Made by a program: the position numbers and the translations under genes. Shown one piece after another: positions 54,718 through 63,538 of a stretch of 64,000 nucleotides of DNA (position 1 is its first letter; each line of letters starts with the position of its first letter). The DNA is from Roseiarcus sp963741845 (GTDB taxonomy: Bacteria; Pseudomonadota; Alphaproteobacteria; Rhizobiales; Beijerinckiaceae): positions 186,001-250,000 of the forward strand of contig CAVUJV010000024.1 in assembly GCA_963741845.1 (NCBI GenBank), in the 5' to 3' direction. The notes under the pieces are model-generated. The model was not told the origin of the DNA. It worked only from the letters and a program-made list of their open reading frames with translations, and ran no database searches.

Positions 54718-55385
54718 GCGTCCGACCCGGGCGAGCCGAGGCGGTAGCCCATGCCGCGCACCGTCTCGATCACCTCCGGCCCAAGCTTCTTGCGGAGCCG
54801 CGCCACATAGACCTCGATGGTGTTGCTCTCGACCTCGGCGTCGAAGGAATAGAGACGCTCCTCGAGCTGCGACTTGGACAGGAGCTGGTTCGGGCGTTGC
54901 ACAAAGGCTTCGAACAGCGACCATTCGCGCGCGGTCAAAGGAACAAGCCGGCCGCCGCGCCGGACCGACCGGGCGGCGAGATCGATCTCGAGTCCGCCGA
55001 CGGTCAGGAGCGGATTGGGATTGCCGGCGTAGCGCCGCCCCACCGCCCGGATTCGGGCGGAGAGCTCGAAGAGATCGAAAGGCTTGACCAGATAATCGTC
55101 GGCGCCGACATCAAGGGCTGCGATGCGGTCGGAGATCTGGTCGCGCGCCGTCAGAACGATCACGGGCGTGGCGTCGCCGGCGATCCTCAGGCGCTTGAGG
55201 TAATCGATGCCCTGTCCGTCGGGGAGCATCAGGTCGAGGAGGACGAGTTCGAAGGCCGCGGAATGAATCGCGTCGGTCGCCTCGTCGAGGCGTTTCACCC
55301 AGTCGACAGTGTGACCGTCCGCGAGGATCTGGTCCCGCACGGCCATTCCAAGGACCGGATCGTCCTCGACCAACAGAATGCGCAT
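54714..55385 (-). CDS. OmpR-family response regulator
   Basis: This 223-residue regulator has a receiver domain with ILLVEDDPVLGMAVRDQ, phospho-acceptor Asp in LVLLDLMLPDGQG and Lys in YLVKPFD, then a winged-helix DNA-binding domain with SKSQLEERLYSFDAEVESNT and TVRGMGYRLG. It is QseB/PhoP-like in layout. The ATG at 55385 gives the canonical start; a longer reading adds an unlikely leader. It is divergent from a small PepSY gene 143 bases away, so the shared region probably holds its binding site. Confidence 0.93.
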   Translation of the reverse strand: MRILLVEDDPVLGMAVRDQILADGHTVDWVKRLDEATDAIHSAAFELVLLDLMLPDGQGIDYLKRLRIAGDATPVIVLTARDQISDRIAALDVGADDYLVKPFDLFELSARIRAVGRRYAGNPNPLLTVGGLEIDLAARSVRRGGRLVPLTAREWSLFEAFVQRPNQLLSKSQLEERLYSFDAEVESNTIEVYVARLRKKLGPEVIETVRGMGYRLGSPGSDA

Positions 55386-55528
55386 ATGTCGCCCCGATGG
55401 ATCCCGTGCCAATTTAGCGCGCCGAGCGCGCGAATGGGCCCGGATATTTTGTCTGTGCGTTCAGGCGGCCGTCAGTTCAGCGTGCTTTCTGTTGCCGGAG
55501 AGGACTGCGTGAGGAAGGATCTTCCGTG

Positions 55529-55813
55529 ATGAGGGCATCCGCAGCGGCGTGCCTGCTGGCCTTGGCGTGCTTTGGCGCCACGCCGGCCGCGGCCGAGCGG
55601 GCGTGCAGCGTGCCGCTCTCGGACTGGCAGCCGCGCGAGGCGCTTGAGAAGAAGCTCGCGGCCGAAGGCTGGACCGTCGTCTCCATCCGGTCCGATGACG
55701 GCTGTTACAAGGTCAGGGCGACCAATGCGCGCGGCGAGCGCCTGAAGGCGAAATACGACCCTGCGACCCTGGAGCCTGTTCCGCGCAGCGAGGACGGGGA
55801 CGAGGATGAGTGA
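55529..55813 (+). CDS. small periplasmic PepSY domain protein
   Basis: This 94-residue protein (95 from a GTG three bases earlier) has a signal peptide ending near AAAE and a single PepSY domain: LEKKLAAEGWTVVSIRSDDG, CYKVRATNARGERLKAKYDP. Two cysteines (AERACSV and DDGCYK) could form a disulfide. The ribosome-binding site is GAGGAAGG. It is transcribed away from the response regulator, a layout common for PepSY proteins induced by their two-component system. PepSY domains are often inhibitory or sensory; the role here is inferred. Confidence 0.82.
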   Translation: MRASAAACLLALACFGATPAAAERACSVPLSDWQPREALEKKLAAEGWTVVSIRSDDGCYKVRATNARGERLKAKYDPATLEPVPRSEDGDEDE

Positions 55814-56040
55814 GGCTGCCGCAGCCTCCTGCGGCACAGTGTCGCGTCCCCGGCGTCAAGCCAAGCGTCTTCACCTCAAGCCTGCCGAGCCCGAGCCAAA
55901 TGCCTGCGGTTCCCGACGTAGAACCGCCGGACCGCGCCGGCGCCCGTGATTTTGCACGCGCTCCGAAAAAGGGGAAGGTTGGTCCCGGCTTTGACGGCCC
56001 GGGACGATGCTGACGAGCGGTATTCGGGTAGGCTGGACGA

Positions 56041-57789
56041 ATGGACGACCTTCGCCCTGAGGATATGAAGCGCGCAGACTGGCTCCGCTGGCTCCCGGGC
56101 GTCGAGACCTTGCGCCGGTATGAAAGAGGCTGGTTCCTTCACGACCTCACGGCCGGACTCGTCCTCACAACCATGCTCGCGCCGGTCGGGATCGCCTATG
56201 CCGTCGCTTCCGGTCTTCCCGGCGTCACCGGGCTCTACGCAACCATTGCGCCGCTGCTCGCCTATGCGCTCTTCGGCCCAAGCCGCATCCTCGTTCTCGC
56301 GCCCAATTCGTCGCTTGCCGCGATCATTCTCGGCGTCACGGCCCCGCTTGCCCTCGGAGACCCGGATCGCGCCGTCGCTCTTGGCGGCGCGATGGCGCTC
56401 GTCTCCGGAGCGATCTGCATCCTCGCCGGACTGGGGCGGCTGGGTTTCGTCACGGAGCTTCTCTCCAAGCCGATACGTCACGGCTACATGAACGGGATCG
56501 CGGTGGCGATCCTGTTGAGCCAGGCGCCCAAGCTGACCGGGGTCGCGATCGACGACAGCGGGCCGCTGCGGAACGCCTGGTCGCTTGCGGTCGAGATCGC
56601 GGCCGGGAGATCGAACTGGGTGGAGTTTGCGATCGGGGCGGGCACGCTTGCGACGATCCTGTCCGTCCGGGCCTTCAAGGGCGTGCCCGGCGTGCTTCTC
56701 GCGGTGATCGCCGCGACGGCGCTCGTCCAGATTCTCGACTTGCAGACCCGCGCCCATGTCTCGGTGCTCGGGCCGCTCCCGCAGGGACTGCCGGGCTTTT
56801 CGATCCCCTGGGTTCGATATGAAGATCTGACGCAAATCGTCATTGGCGGCCTTGCGGTCGCGCTGGTGTCCTTCGCCGACACGAGCGTCCTCTCCCGCGT
56901 CTACGCCGCGCGTCTTCGCACCCGCGTCGACCCCAATCAGGAAATGGTCGGCCTTGGCGTCGCCAATCTCGCCGCCGGCCTATTTCAGGGATTTCCCATC
57001 AGCAGCAGTTCGTCCCGCACGCCCGTCGCGGAAGCCGCCGGCGCGCGGACCCAACTGACCGGCGTCATCGGCGCGATCGCCGTGGCCATCCTTTTGGTCG
57101 CCGCGCCGCGTCTTCTGGAAAATCTTCCAAACGCCGCGCTGGCCGCCGTTGTCGTCGCCTCGGCGATTGGATTGATCGATGTCGCGGAACTCAAGCGGCT
57201 CTATCGGATTCAGCGCTGGGAGTTCTGGCTGTCGATCGTCTGTTTCGCGGGCGTCGCGATCTTTGGCGCCATTCCGGGCATCGGGCTTGCCGTCGTGATC
57301 GCGATCCTCGAGTTCCTGTGGGACGGCTGGCGCCCCCATTCCGCCGTGCTCGGCAGAGTCGCGGGCATCCGAGGCTACCACGACATCGCCCGCTATCCCC
57401 ATGCGCGCCAGATTCCGGGCCTGCTGTTGTTCCGCTGGGATGCGCCGCTTTTTTTCGCGAACGCCCAATTCTTCAAGGATCGCGTTCTCGACGCCGCGGC
57501 TCAGGCCCCCACGAAGCTCAACTGGCTTGTGGTGGCGGCCGAACCCGTAACGAGCGTCGACGTGACCGCCGCGGACGCTCTCGTCGAGCTCGACGACGCT
57601 CTCCGCGAGAGCGGAACAAAGCTTTGTTTTGCGGAGCTCAAGGACCCGGTCAAAGACAAGCTGAAACGCTTCGATCTCTTCGACCGGATCGGAGAGAATT
57701 TCTACTTTGCGACCGTCGGCGCCGCTGTCGACGAATATCGAACAGCCCATCATCCCGACGAGCAGGCAAAGCCTGACAGCCGGGCATAG
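56041..57789 (+). CDS. SulP family inorganic anion transporter with STAS domain
   Basis: This 582-residue secondary transporter is of the sulfate/bicarbonate permease type. It has about 11-12 membrane segments, starting LTAGLVLTTMLAPVGIAYAV, then ASGLPGVTGLYATIAPLLAY and NGIAVAILLSQAPKLTG. The C-terminal cytosolic STAS domain contains the phosphorylation-type loop AEPVTSVDVTAADAL. The start at 56041 is the first ATG; a second at 56068 is possible. It is a stand-alone gene, convergent with the methyltransferase. The anion (sulfate, bicarbonate or other) cannot be decided. Confidence 0.92.
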   Translation: MDDLRPEDMKRADWLRWLPGVETLRRYERGWFLHDLTAGLVLTTMLAPVGIAYAVASGLPGVTGLYATIAPLLAYALFGPSRILVLAPNSSLAAIILGVTAPLALGDPDRAVALGGAMALVSGAICILAGLGRLGFVTELLSKPIRHGYMNGIAVAILLSQAPKLTGVAIDDSGPLRNAWSLAVEIAAGRSNWVEFAIGAGTLATILSVRAFKGVPGVLLAVIAATALVQILDLQTRAHVSVLGPLPQGLPGFSIPWVRYEDLTQIVIGGLAVALVSFADTSVLSRVYAARLRTRVDPNQEMVGLGVANLAAGLFQGFPISSSSSRTPVAEAAGARTQLTGVIGAIAVAILLVAAPRLLENLPNAALAAVVVASAIGLIDVAELKRLYRIQRWEFWLSIVCFAGVAIFGAIPGIGLAVVIAILEFLWDGWRPHSAVLGRVAGIRGYHDIARYPHARQIPGLLLFRWDAPLFFANAQFFKDRVLDAAAQAPTKLNWLVVAAEPVTSVDVTAADALVELDDALRESGTKLCFAELKDPVKDKLKRFDLFDRIGENFYFATVGAAVDEYRTAHHPDEQAKPDSRA

Positions 57790-57834
57790 CCTGAACGGCG
57801 ACAGCCGCCGCCTTCCCCGTCAGATCCCTCGCCC

Positions 57835-57856
57835 GCGCCGGCCCTTCGGCCAGCGC
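57835..57856. terminator. hairpin between convergent genes
   Basis: A 9-position stem (GCGCCGGCC / GGCCAGCGC, one mismatch) with a CTTC loop lies between the SulP and methyltransferase stops. There is no T tract; it may serve both strands weakly. Confidence 0.3.
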
Positions 57857-57859
57857 CGA

Positions 57860-58781
57860 CTATGCTGCCTCGCGCGTGCTCCTTGCAAGGAACACGGTAT
57901 CGCGGCTCTGCAGTCCATATTGCGCCAGGAGGGGTCCGTCTGGCGTGAATTCGCCGAGCGTGAACCCCGCGCGCCGCACGCGCTCACGGAAATCGGTTCC
58001 GTAAAGCCTGACATGGTCGGCCTGACCATACCGTCTCTCGCGATCGGCGGCCGTCGTAATGGCCGGATCCTCGTCGGTTTTCGACCATCCTTCGACGATC
58101 GGAGGGATGAGCAGGATAGCGAGCCCGTTGGGGAGACAGGATGCGTCGCATTTCACGCAGGGCCTTTCGATCGTCGACGTGCTCAAGAACGTGAGAGCAG
58201 AAGACGACATCGAACCGACCATCCGGAAGCGCGATCTGCTCGATGTCCAACGTGAGGTCGGCGCTTCCATCGATTTCGGCCGTCACGTACTCGGCGGCCA
58301 ACGGCTTCAGGACATTGGCAATCGCGCCTTCCGCCGCAAAGTGAAGGATTCTCTTGTTGCGCACCTGATCGGAGTTTGCGTCAAGCCAGAGCTTGACTGT
58401 CCGGTGACGTTCGAGAGAGCCGCATCCTGGACACATGGCCTCCATGCGCACCGGCCAGCCGGATGGCTTGAAATATCCCGAGTAGGAACAAATCGGACAC
58501 TGCGCCGCGCCCGGCGTATAGGAGCGGATTTGAGAAACGAAGTATTGAATCTGTTCTGCGCGCCACTGCTCGACGGCGGACCGTTCTACGTCTTCCCCTG
58601 TCGCGATGGCGGCAGGCGGGCCCAGAGCCCGCCCCTCATGCCTGCCATGCTCTTCATAGTGAGCGCGTCCCGACTCGAACTGACCCGAGGCGACGGCTGC
58701 TGCGACATCGGGATTCGCGGCAAGGTATCCCGCCTCGTCAAAGTCTTCGTCACGCTCGCCGGCAGTGGGGTTGACGCTCAT
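57860..58781 (-). CDS. class I SAM methyltransferase with zinc-binding N-terminal part, frameshifted
   Basis: The joined protein has about 306 residues. The N-terminal 45 residues form a short repeat-like module, GYLAANPDVAAAVASGQFES then HYEEHGRHEGRALG, often seen in surface-glycan proteins. Next come two Cys pairs (CPICSYSGYFK and CPGCGSLERHR) that could bind zinc, then the methyltransferase core ILHFAAEGAI, VFCSHVLEHVDDRKALREM. Frames join at 58130-58133, where one extra C in CCCC explains the break; the rest reads NGLAILLIPPIVEGWSKT and ends TVFLARSTREAA. The target is unknown; such proteins commonly act on cell-surface sugars. Confidence 0.82.
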
Positions 58782-58933
58782 CCAGCACCTCCGATCCGGG
58801 AACCGTCGGCGCGAAGATAGAGTTCGAATCGCCATTCGTCGATGCCGCCGGACCCGCCGCTCGCGGATCGCTCCCCGGACGCCCTGTCCGCGTCAGCCGG
58901 GCGATGGGGAACCTTCTCCCGCCGAAGCAAAAA

Positions 58934-58964
58934 GACCTTCCGCGCTTCCGAGGCGCGGAAGGTC
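58934..58964 (-). terminator. rho-independent terminator of the GST operon
   Basis: A perfect 12-bp stem (GACCTTCCGCGC / GCGCGGAAGGTC) with a 7-base loop. Read on the minus strand it is followed directly by TTTTTGC, so it is a proper intrinsic terminator about 75 bases after the GST stop. Confidence 0.85.
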
Positions 58965-59038
58965 TCTTTGAACATGCGCGGGACCCCGATCTTCAGGTCA
59001 GCGTCGCGCCTGACTTTGCGAGGGCCGTTCGTCGGCCC

Positions 59039-59731
59039 TTATCCCTTCTTCCCCTTCACATAGGCGATGTAGCCCTCGACGTCCTTCGCGGGCTCGGCGT
59101 AGGCCTCGCCGAGCGCCTTCGCGACGGCGGCCATATAGGTCTTGACCCAGTCGGGATACGGATAGTCGATCGCCTTCAGGAATTCGAGGGTCGCAGCGAG
59201 GCGGATGTCGGCGATGGAAGGATGGTCGCCGCCGATGAAGGTCTTGCCGTCGAGATAGAATTTGCGGAACACTTCGAGCGTCTCGCCGACTGCGGCGGCC
59301 GCCGCCTTCTGCGCCTTCTCCTTCGCGCCTGCATCGGCGTCGCTCGCGCCGACTTCGCCGGGATAGTGCGGGAAGCCGAGAGCCGGATAGGTGGCGCGCG
59401 CGACATAGGGATAGAGCGTGCCGACGATATAGAACATCGCGCTGTCGATCATCGCGCGCTTGTCCGGGTCCGTCGGATAGAATTTGTCGAGATGATGCTT
59501 GTTGCAGAGATATTGCATGATCGCGCAGCTTTCCCACACCACGCCCTTGGGAAGGCCCGGGGCCTCCATCATCGGCGTCAGATGCGAGGGGTTGCGCGCG
59601 GAGAATTCCGGCGTCCGCGTCTTGCCGTAGACGTCGTCTTCGGCGAAGTCGAGTTTGGCCGCGCGTACGAAGACGCGGGCCGTCATGTTGTTCACGCTCG
59701 GCTTGATCACATGCAGCTTGATGGCGGACAT
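59039..59731 (-). CDS. glutathione S-transferase family protein
   Basis: This 230-residue protein has a thioredoxin-like N-terminal domain (KLHVIKPSVNNMTARVFVRA, glutathione-binding ESCAIMQYL as the E-S pair) and an all-helical C-terminal domain (GDHPSIADIRLAATLEFLKA). The insert AKEKAQKAAAAAV is Ala/Lys rich. It is the last gene of a minus-strand operon with a VOC protein, a CoA ligase and citryl-CoA lyase. It might act as an isomerase or in detoxification; the substrate is unknown. Confidence 0.9.
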   Translation of the reverse strand: MSAIKLHVIKPSVNNMTARVFVRAAKLDFAEDDVYGKTRTPEFSARNPSHLTPMMEAPGLPKGVVWESCAIMQYLCNKHHLDKFYPTDPDKRAMIDSAMFYIVGTLYPYVARATYPALGFPHYPGEVGASDADAGAKEKAQKAAAAAVGETLEVFRKFYLDGKTFIGGDHPSIADIRLAATLEFLKAIDYPYPDWVKTYMAAVAKALGEAYAEPAKDVEGYIAYVKGKKG

Positions 59732-59770
59732 TGGCTTGCTCCTTGAGTTCGCGATTTGGGGGCGGATGGT

Positions 59771-60358
59771 TCAGCGGTTATAGGGGTCCTTCGGCGTCCG
59801 GTCCGCCGAAAGGCTCTTGCGCGATCCGAGGACAAGGCCCTCGATCGCGTCCGCGATATGGACTTCCATGATCGCGCGGTCGCCGCGCTGGACGCGAAGG
59901 TTATGCGCGGCGAACAGGATGTCGGCGCGGGTGAAGCCTTCGGGCGGATCGAATTTCCAGCACGAGAGTTCGATCAGGAGGCCGAGCGGATCCTCGAAAT
60001 AGATCGCGTCGAAGATCATGCGGTCGCGCACGCCCGTGTGCTTGATTCCGCGGGCGTCGAGCCGCTCGACCGCCTGCATGAAGACGGCGCGCGAAACATT
60101 GAACGCGATGTGATGCACGCATCCGATGTCGGTCGGGGTGCGCCGCTGCACGGGCTTCCGGGACTCGTTGGTGAAGACGGTGATGAGCCGCCCGTCGCCC
60201 GGATCGAAATAGATGTGGCTCTCGTTCGCGTTGTCGAGATTTGGCTGCTCGAAAATGAAGGGCATGCCAAGCACGCCTTCCCAGAAGTCGATCGAAGTCT
60301 GCCGGTCTGCGCCGACCAGCGTGACATGATGAAGACCCTGCGCCTGAAGTTTTTGCAT
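59771..60358 (-). CDS. VOC family protein (glyoxalase/extradiol dioxygenase fold)
   Basis: This 195-residue protein has a two-module vicinal oxygen chelate fold. The first module starts LHHVTLVGADRQTSIDFWEG. The second has CVHHIAFNVSRAVFMQAVER and FEDPLGLLIELSCWKF, supplying His and Glu ligands for a metal. It is shorter than classical ring-cleaving dioxygenases (about 290), so it is closer to glyoxalase-like or small dioxygenase members. It is 11 bases after the ligase gene and 39 before the GST gene, in one operon. Confidence 0.87.
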   Translation of the reverse strand: MQKLQAQGLHHVTLVGADRQTSIDFWEGVLGMPFIFEQPNLDNANESHIYFDPGDGRLITVFTNESRKPVQRRTPTDIGCVHHIAFNVSRAVFMQAVERLDARGIKHTGVRDRMIFDAIYFEDPLGLLIELSCWKFDPPEGFTRADILFAAHNLRVQRGDRAIMEVHIADAIEGLVLGSRKSLSADRTPKDPYNR

Positions 60359-60369
60359 GGTTGGTCACC

Positions 60370-61677
60370 TCAAACCTTCTCGACGAGCTTCGATTTGTAT
60401 GCGCTGCGCGGCAGGCTGCCGGCGGGCGCGAGCTCGATTTCCGTCGTCACCAGAAGCTTGTCGCGCAGCCGCGCGCGGATGCGCTCGGCGAGCCCTTCCG
60501 GCGGGTCGCCGGGCGCGAGCTCCACGCTGATGGGGAGCGGCGGCTCCTGTCTCACGCCTTCGGCTTTCGGGCGGATCATGATGACGCCGGCGACAGCCGG
60601 GGCGAACTCATTGACCACCTCGCGCACCGCCGACGGAAAGACATTGACCCCGCGCACGATCAGCATGTCGTCGGTGCGGCCGATGCAGCGGACGCGCGGC
60701 GAGGTGCGGCCGCAAGCGCAGGGGCCGACCCCCATTCGCACATGATCGCGCGTGCGAAACCGGAGAAGGGGCGCCGAGCGGTTGACGAGATGGGTCAGCA
60801 CCAGTTCGCCTTCCGCTCCGTCGACAATCGGCTTCGCCGCGCCGGTCTCGGGATCGATCAATTCGATATGCACGAAGCCCCGGCCGCTGAAATGCATGCC
60901 GGCCTTTTCTTCGCATTCGCCCCACAGCGACACCGAAATGTCGCCAATGCCCATCGCCTCCGTGACGCTCGCGCCCCAGGCCTCTTCGAGCTTCGCGCGC
61001 ATGGCCGGCTCGCCGCCGCCCGGCTCGCCCGCGACCAGCACGCGCTTCACGCTGGAGCTTCTGAGATCCATGCCGCGCTCCTGCGCCCATTCGGCCAGAT
61101 GCAGCGCGTAAGACGGCGTGAGGACCGCGACGGTCGGCTTCAGGAGATCGATCGCGGTCATCAGCCGCTCCGTGTTCCCCGATCCGACCGGGATATGGCA
61201 AAGCCCCAGCCGATCGAAGGCCGCGAGCGCGGCGCCGGCGACAAAAGGGCCGGCGTTGTAGGTCGAAACGATGCGCTCTCCCGACACGATCCCGGAAGCT
61301 GCGTAGGAGCGCGCGGACGTGCGCACCCAGACATCGAGGTCGGCGGCCGTGAGCGGGATGAAGCTCGGGGTCCCCGTCGTGCCGCTCGTCGAATAGATTC
61401 GTTCGATCTCGTCCCGGGTCGCCGTCCGATGCGTTCCGATCGGCTCCTCGGGCGAGCGCGAAGCGCGCAGCTCATCCTTTTCGGTCAGCGGCAGCGCCGC
61501 GATCGACCCGAGGCGGCCGACCGCGCCGGGCGTCTCGAATCCGGCGGCCGCCAGCTTCTCGCGGTAGAAGCGCGAGCGCTCGAACAGATGTTCGATCTGC
61601 CGGAGGTACAGCGGAGCGTCCGCCTCCGCCTGCGACGCCCAGGGCGCGCCTTCGATTTCGGGCTCGACCATCGGCAT
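60370..61677 (-). CDS. phenylacetate-CoA ligase family (PaaK-like) adenylate-forming enzyme
   Basis: This 435-residue AMP-forming ligase activates a carboxylic acid to its CoA thioester. The phosphate-binding loop is YSTSGTTGTPSFIPLTAAD. The adenylate motif is EAMGIGDISVSLWGE and the C-terminal hinge is GRTDDMLIVRGVNVFPSAVR. Length matches PaaK rather than benzoate-CoA ligases. A cysteine-containing patch CACGRTSPRVRCIG is typical of the PaaK group. Its ATG overlaps the citryl-CoA lyase stop (TGATG). It could supply an aromatic CoA ester, possibly for the CoA-thioester cluster at 7-14 kb; this is inference. Confidence 0.88.
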   Translation of the reverse strand: MPMVEPEIEGAPWASQAEADAPLYLRQIEHLFERSRFYREKLAAAGFETPGAVGRLGSIAALPLTEKDELRASRSPEEPIGTHRTATRDEIERIYSTSGTTGTPSFIPLTAADLDVWVRTSARSYAASGIVSGERIVSTYNAGPFVAGAALAAFDRLGLCHIPVGSGNTERLMTAIDLLKPTVAVLTPSYALHLAEWAQERGMDLRSSSVKRVLVAGEPGGGEPAMRAKLEEAWGASVTEAMGIGDISVSLWGECEEKAGMHFSGRGFVHIELIDPETGAAKPIVDGAEGELVLTHLVNRSAPLLRFRTRDHVRMGVGPCACGRTSPRVRCIGRTDDMLIVRGVNVFPSAVREVVNEFAPAVAGVIMIRPKAEGVRQEPPLPISVELAPGDPPEGLAERIRARLRDKLLVTTEIELAPAGSLPRSAYKSKLVEKV

Positions 61678-62468
61678 CAGGGCGCTCCCGCGTCGGCGAT
61701 ATGGGCGATCGACTCCTCGGCCTTCGAGGCGAGATAGAACCCGATTGGCGACTCCGCCTCCTCGATGCAATGCGCGATGAGCCCGGCTGTTCGCGCAAGG
61801 ATCGGAACGGCGCGGATGAGCGCGGGAGGAACGTCCGCGTCGCGCAAGGTCGCCGCGATGGCCATCGAGACGTTCATCGGCAGCGGCTTGCCGTAAGCCT
61901 CGCGGACAGCTTCCGTCAGCGCGACCGCCGCCGCGACCGAAGGTCCGGCGACGCCGCGCTCGCGCGACAGCGCGATCATCCGCTCGGCGCGCGGATCGAC
62001 GGGCTTGTGCAGCGGATGCCCATAGCCGGGGATGGGCCGCCGCGCCTCGCGATGCTCCCGCGCCACGGCGAGCGCCGCCGCCTCCAGCGACCCGCTGGCG
62101 GAAACGCGCTGAAGCACGTCGTCGATCAGCGCCCGGCACAGGTCCGCTGCGCCCAGAATCACCGTGCCGCAGCCGAGCACTCCGGCCGCAATGGCGCCCT
62201 GCAGCGCCTCGGGCGCGGCGGCGAGCGTCATGCGCGCGGCCTGCACGGACGGCGTGAGGCCGTGCTCCGCAATCGCAATGAGGCTGAGATCGAGGAAGAA
62301 AAGCTGCTGCTCGGTCGGAGGCCGACCGGTCGCGGCCAGAAAGAAGAACTCCGTGAAGGTCGCACGGCCCATGAGATCGGCCGCGAGGTCGCGTCCGCGG
62401 ACAGAGACGCGGTCACTGAAGGCCGCGGCGATCGCAGTCGTTGCGGCGCCCGGCTTGCCGATCAACAT
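61677..62468 (-). CDS. citryl-CoA lyase / citrate synthase-like protein
   Basis: This 263-residue protein has the short citrate-synthase fold. Catalytic His is in RPIPGYGHPLHKPVDPRAER and the later block LARTAGLIAHCIEEAESPIG is conserved. It is much shorter than citrate synthase (about 430) and matches the stand-alone citryl-CoA lyase-like group, which cleaves or forms C-C bonds in CoA esters. It is the first gene of the operon and divergent from a GntR regulator, with a candidate operator between them. Confidence 0.87.
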   Translation of the reverse strand: MLIGKPGAATTAIAAAFSDRVSVRGRDLAADLMGRATFTEFFFLAATGRPPTEQQLFFLDLSLIAIAEHGLTPSVQAARMTLAAAPEALQGAIAAGVLGCGTVILGAADLCRALIDDVLQRVSASGSLEAAALAVAREHREARRPIPGYGHPLHKPVDPRAERMIALSRERGVAGPSVAAAVALTEAVREAYGKPLPMNVSMAIAATLRDADVPPALIRAVPILARTAGLIAHCIEEAESPIGFYLASKAEESIAHIADAGAP

Positions 62469-62525
62469 GGGTTTCCTCCCGCCGCCGGCCCAGCGCTTCT
62501 CACGGGAAGCAAACTAGGGTAAGCG

Positions 62526-62538
62526 ATTGTAGGACAAT
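62526..62538. promoter_or_regulatory. GntR/FadR-type operator ATTGTAGGACAAT
   Basis: A perfect 5-bp inverted repeat around a 3-base centre. It contains TTGTAGGACAA, an exact match to the T-n-G-T-n3-A-C-n-A pattern of FadR-subfamily GntR operators. It lies between the divergent citryl-CoA lyase and GntR starts, 58 and 62 bases from each, as expected for a repressor site controlling both. Confidence 0.65.
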
Positions 62539-62599
62539 ACCAGATCAGTCCGGCGCGTCAAACCGCATCGGAAATGTCCTGACGGGAGGGCCGGGCGAC

Positions 62600-63379
62600 A
62601 TGAATCGCGGCGCGGGCCGCTCGCTTCGTACGCGGACAAGGTCAAAGCCCCCCGCGCACGGCGCGACGGTCGTCTTCATTGTCGATCGGCTGCGCGAGGA
62701 CATTCTCGCAGGGCGGCTTACGCCGGGGCTGCGGCTCGTCGAATGCGACCTGACCGCCCGGTTCTCGGTCAGCCGGGGCCCCGTGCGCGAGGCGCTCCGG
62801 CGGCTTGCCGCCGAAGGACTGATCGAGCATTGGCCCCATCGCGGCGCGGTGGTCCGGCGCCTGTCCACGCGGGAGATCCGCGAACTGTTTCAGATCCGGG
62901 TCGAGATGGAGCAGCTTGCCGCGCGCCTTGCGGCCGAGGCGGAGGATGACGAGGCGCGCGCCCGCTTCGCCGCCGCGATCGAGCCGATCCTGGACGACAG
63001 GCCGCGCCGGGCGCCAGGCTACCTCGATGAAAACGCGACGTTTCATGACGCAATCATGGCGCTCGCCGGCAGCCATCAGCTCAGCGAACTCGCCCAGCGC
63101 CTCCGTCTTCCCCTCATCATGGCGCAGGTCGGCGACATCCTGACCGGCGATGTCCTCGAGGCGTCCGTCAGGGAGCACCGCGCGATCGCGGGGGCGATCC
63201 TCGCGCGCGATGCTGCGGCCGCGGGCGCTCGAATGCGTGCTCATCTGGAGCGGGCCGCGGCGCTCGCGCTCAAGCGACGGGAGACCGAAGAGACGAAAGG
63301 CGCCGGGCCTCCGCGCGATCCGACGACCGGCGTTCGTCCGGAAAGTCAGCGCAGGCGCAACCGGACCCATGCGCCCTGA
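62600..63379 (+). CDS. GntR family transcriptional regulator (FCD type)
   Basis: This 259-residue regulator has an N-terminal winged helix domain (residues about 25-90) with ARFSVSRGPVREALRRLAAE and LIEHWPHRGAVVRRLS, and an FCD ligand domain with ATFHDAIMALAGSH and VREHRAIAGAILARDAAAAG, whose histidines usually bind metal and ligand. The C-terminal 40 residues are basic and Pro-rich and probably disordered. The ATG at 62600 is preferred to upstream readings that cross the divergent promoter. It is expected to repress the citryl-CoA lyase operon through the operator at 62526. Confidence 0.9.
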   Translation: MNRGAGRSLRTRTRSKPPAHGATVVFIVDRLREDILAGRLTPGLRLVECDLTARFSVSRGPVREALRRLAAEGLIEHWPHRGAVVRRLSTREIRELFQIRVEMEQLAARLAAEAEDDEARARFAAAIEPILDDRPRRAPGYLDENATFHDAIMALAGSHQLSELAQRLRLPLIMAQVGDILTGDVLEASVREHRAIAGAILARDAAAAGARMRAHLERAAALALKRRETEETKGAGPPRDPTTGVRPESQRRRNRTHAP

Positions 63380-63538
63380 CCGGCTTTGCGTGGGAGCGTC
63401 GACTGCGGCGACGCGCGTTCGTCCCCGATCCGGCGCGCCAAAGCCCGAGAAAGACGGGTTGCATCGACCGCTTTCGCGAACGGACCGCCCGGGACGCGCT
63501 TGACGCGAACTTGACGGCGCAAGCCTTTCGCATGAGGC

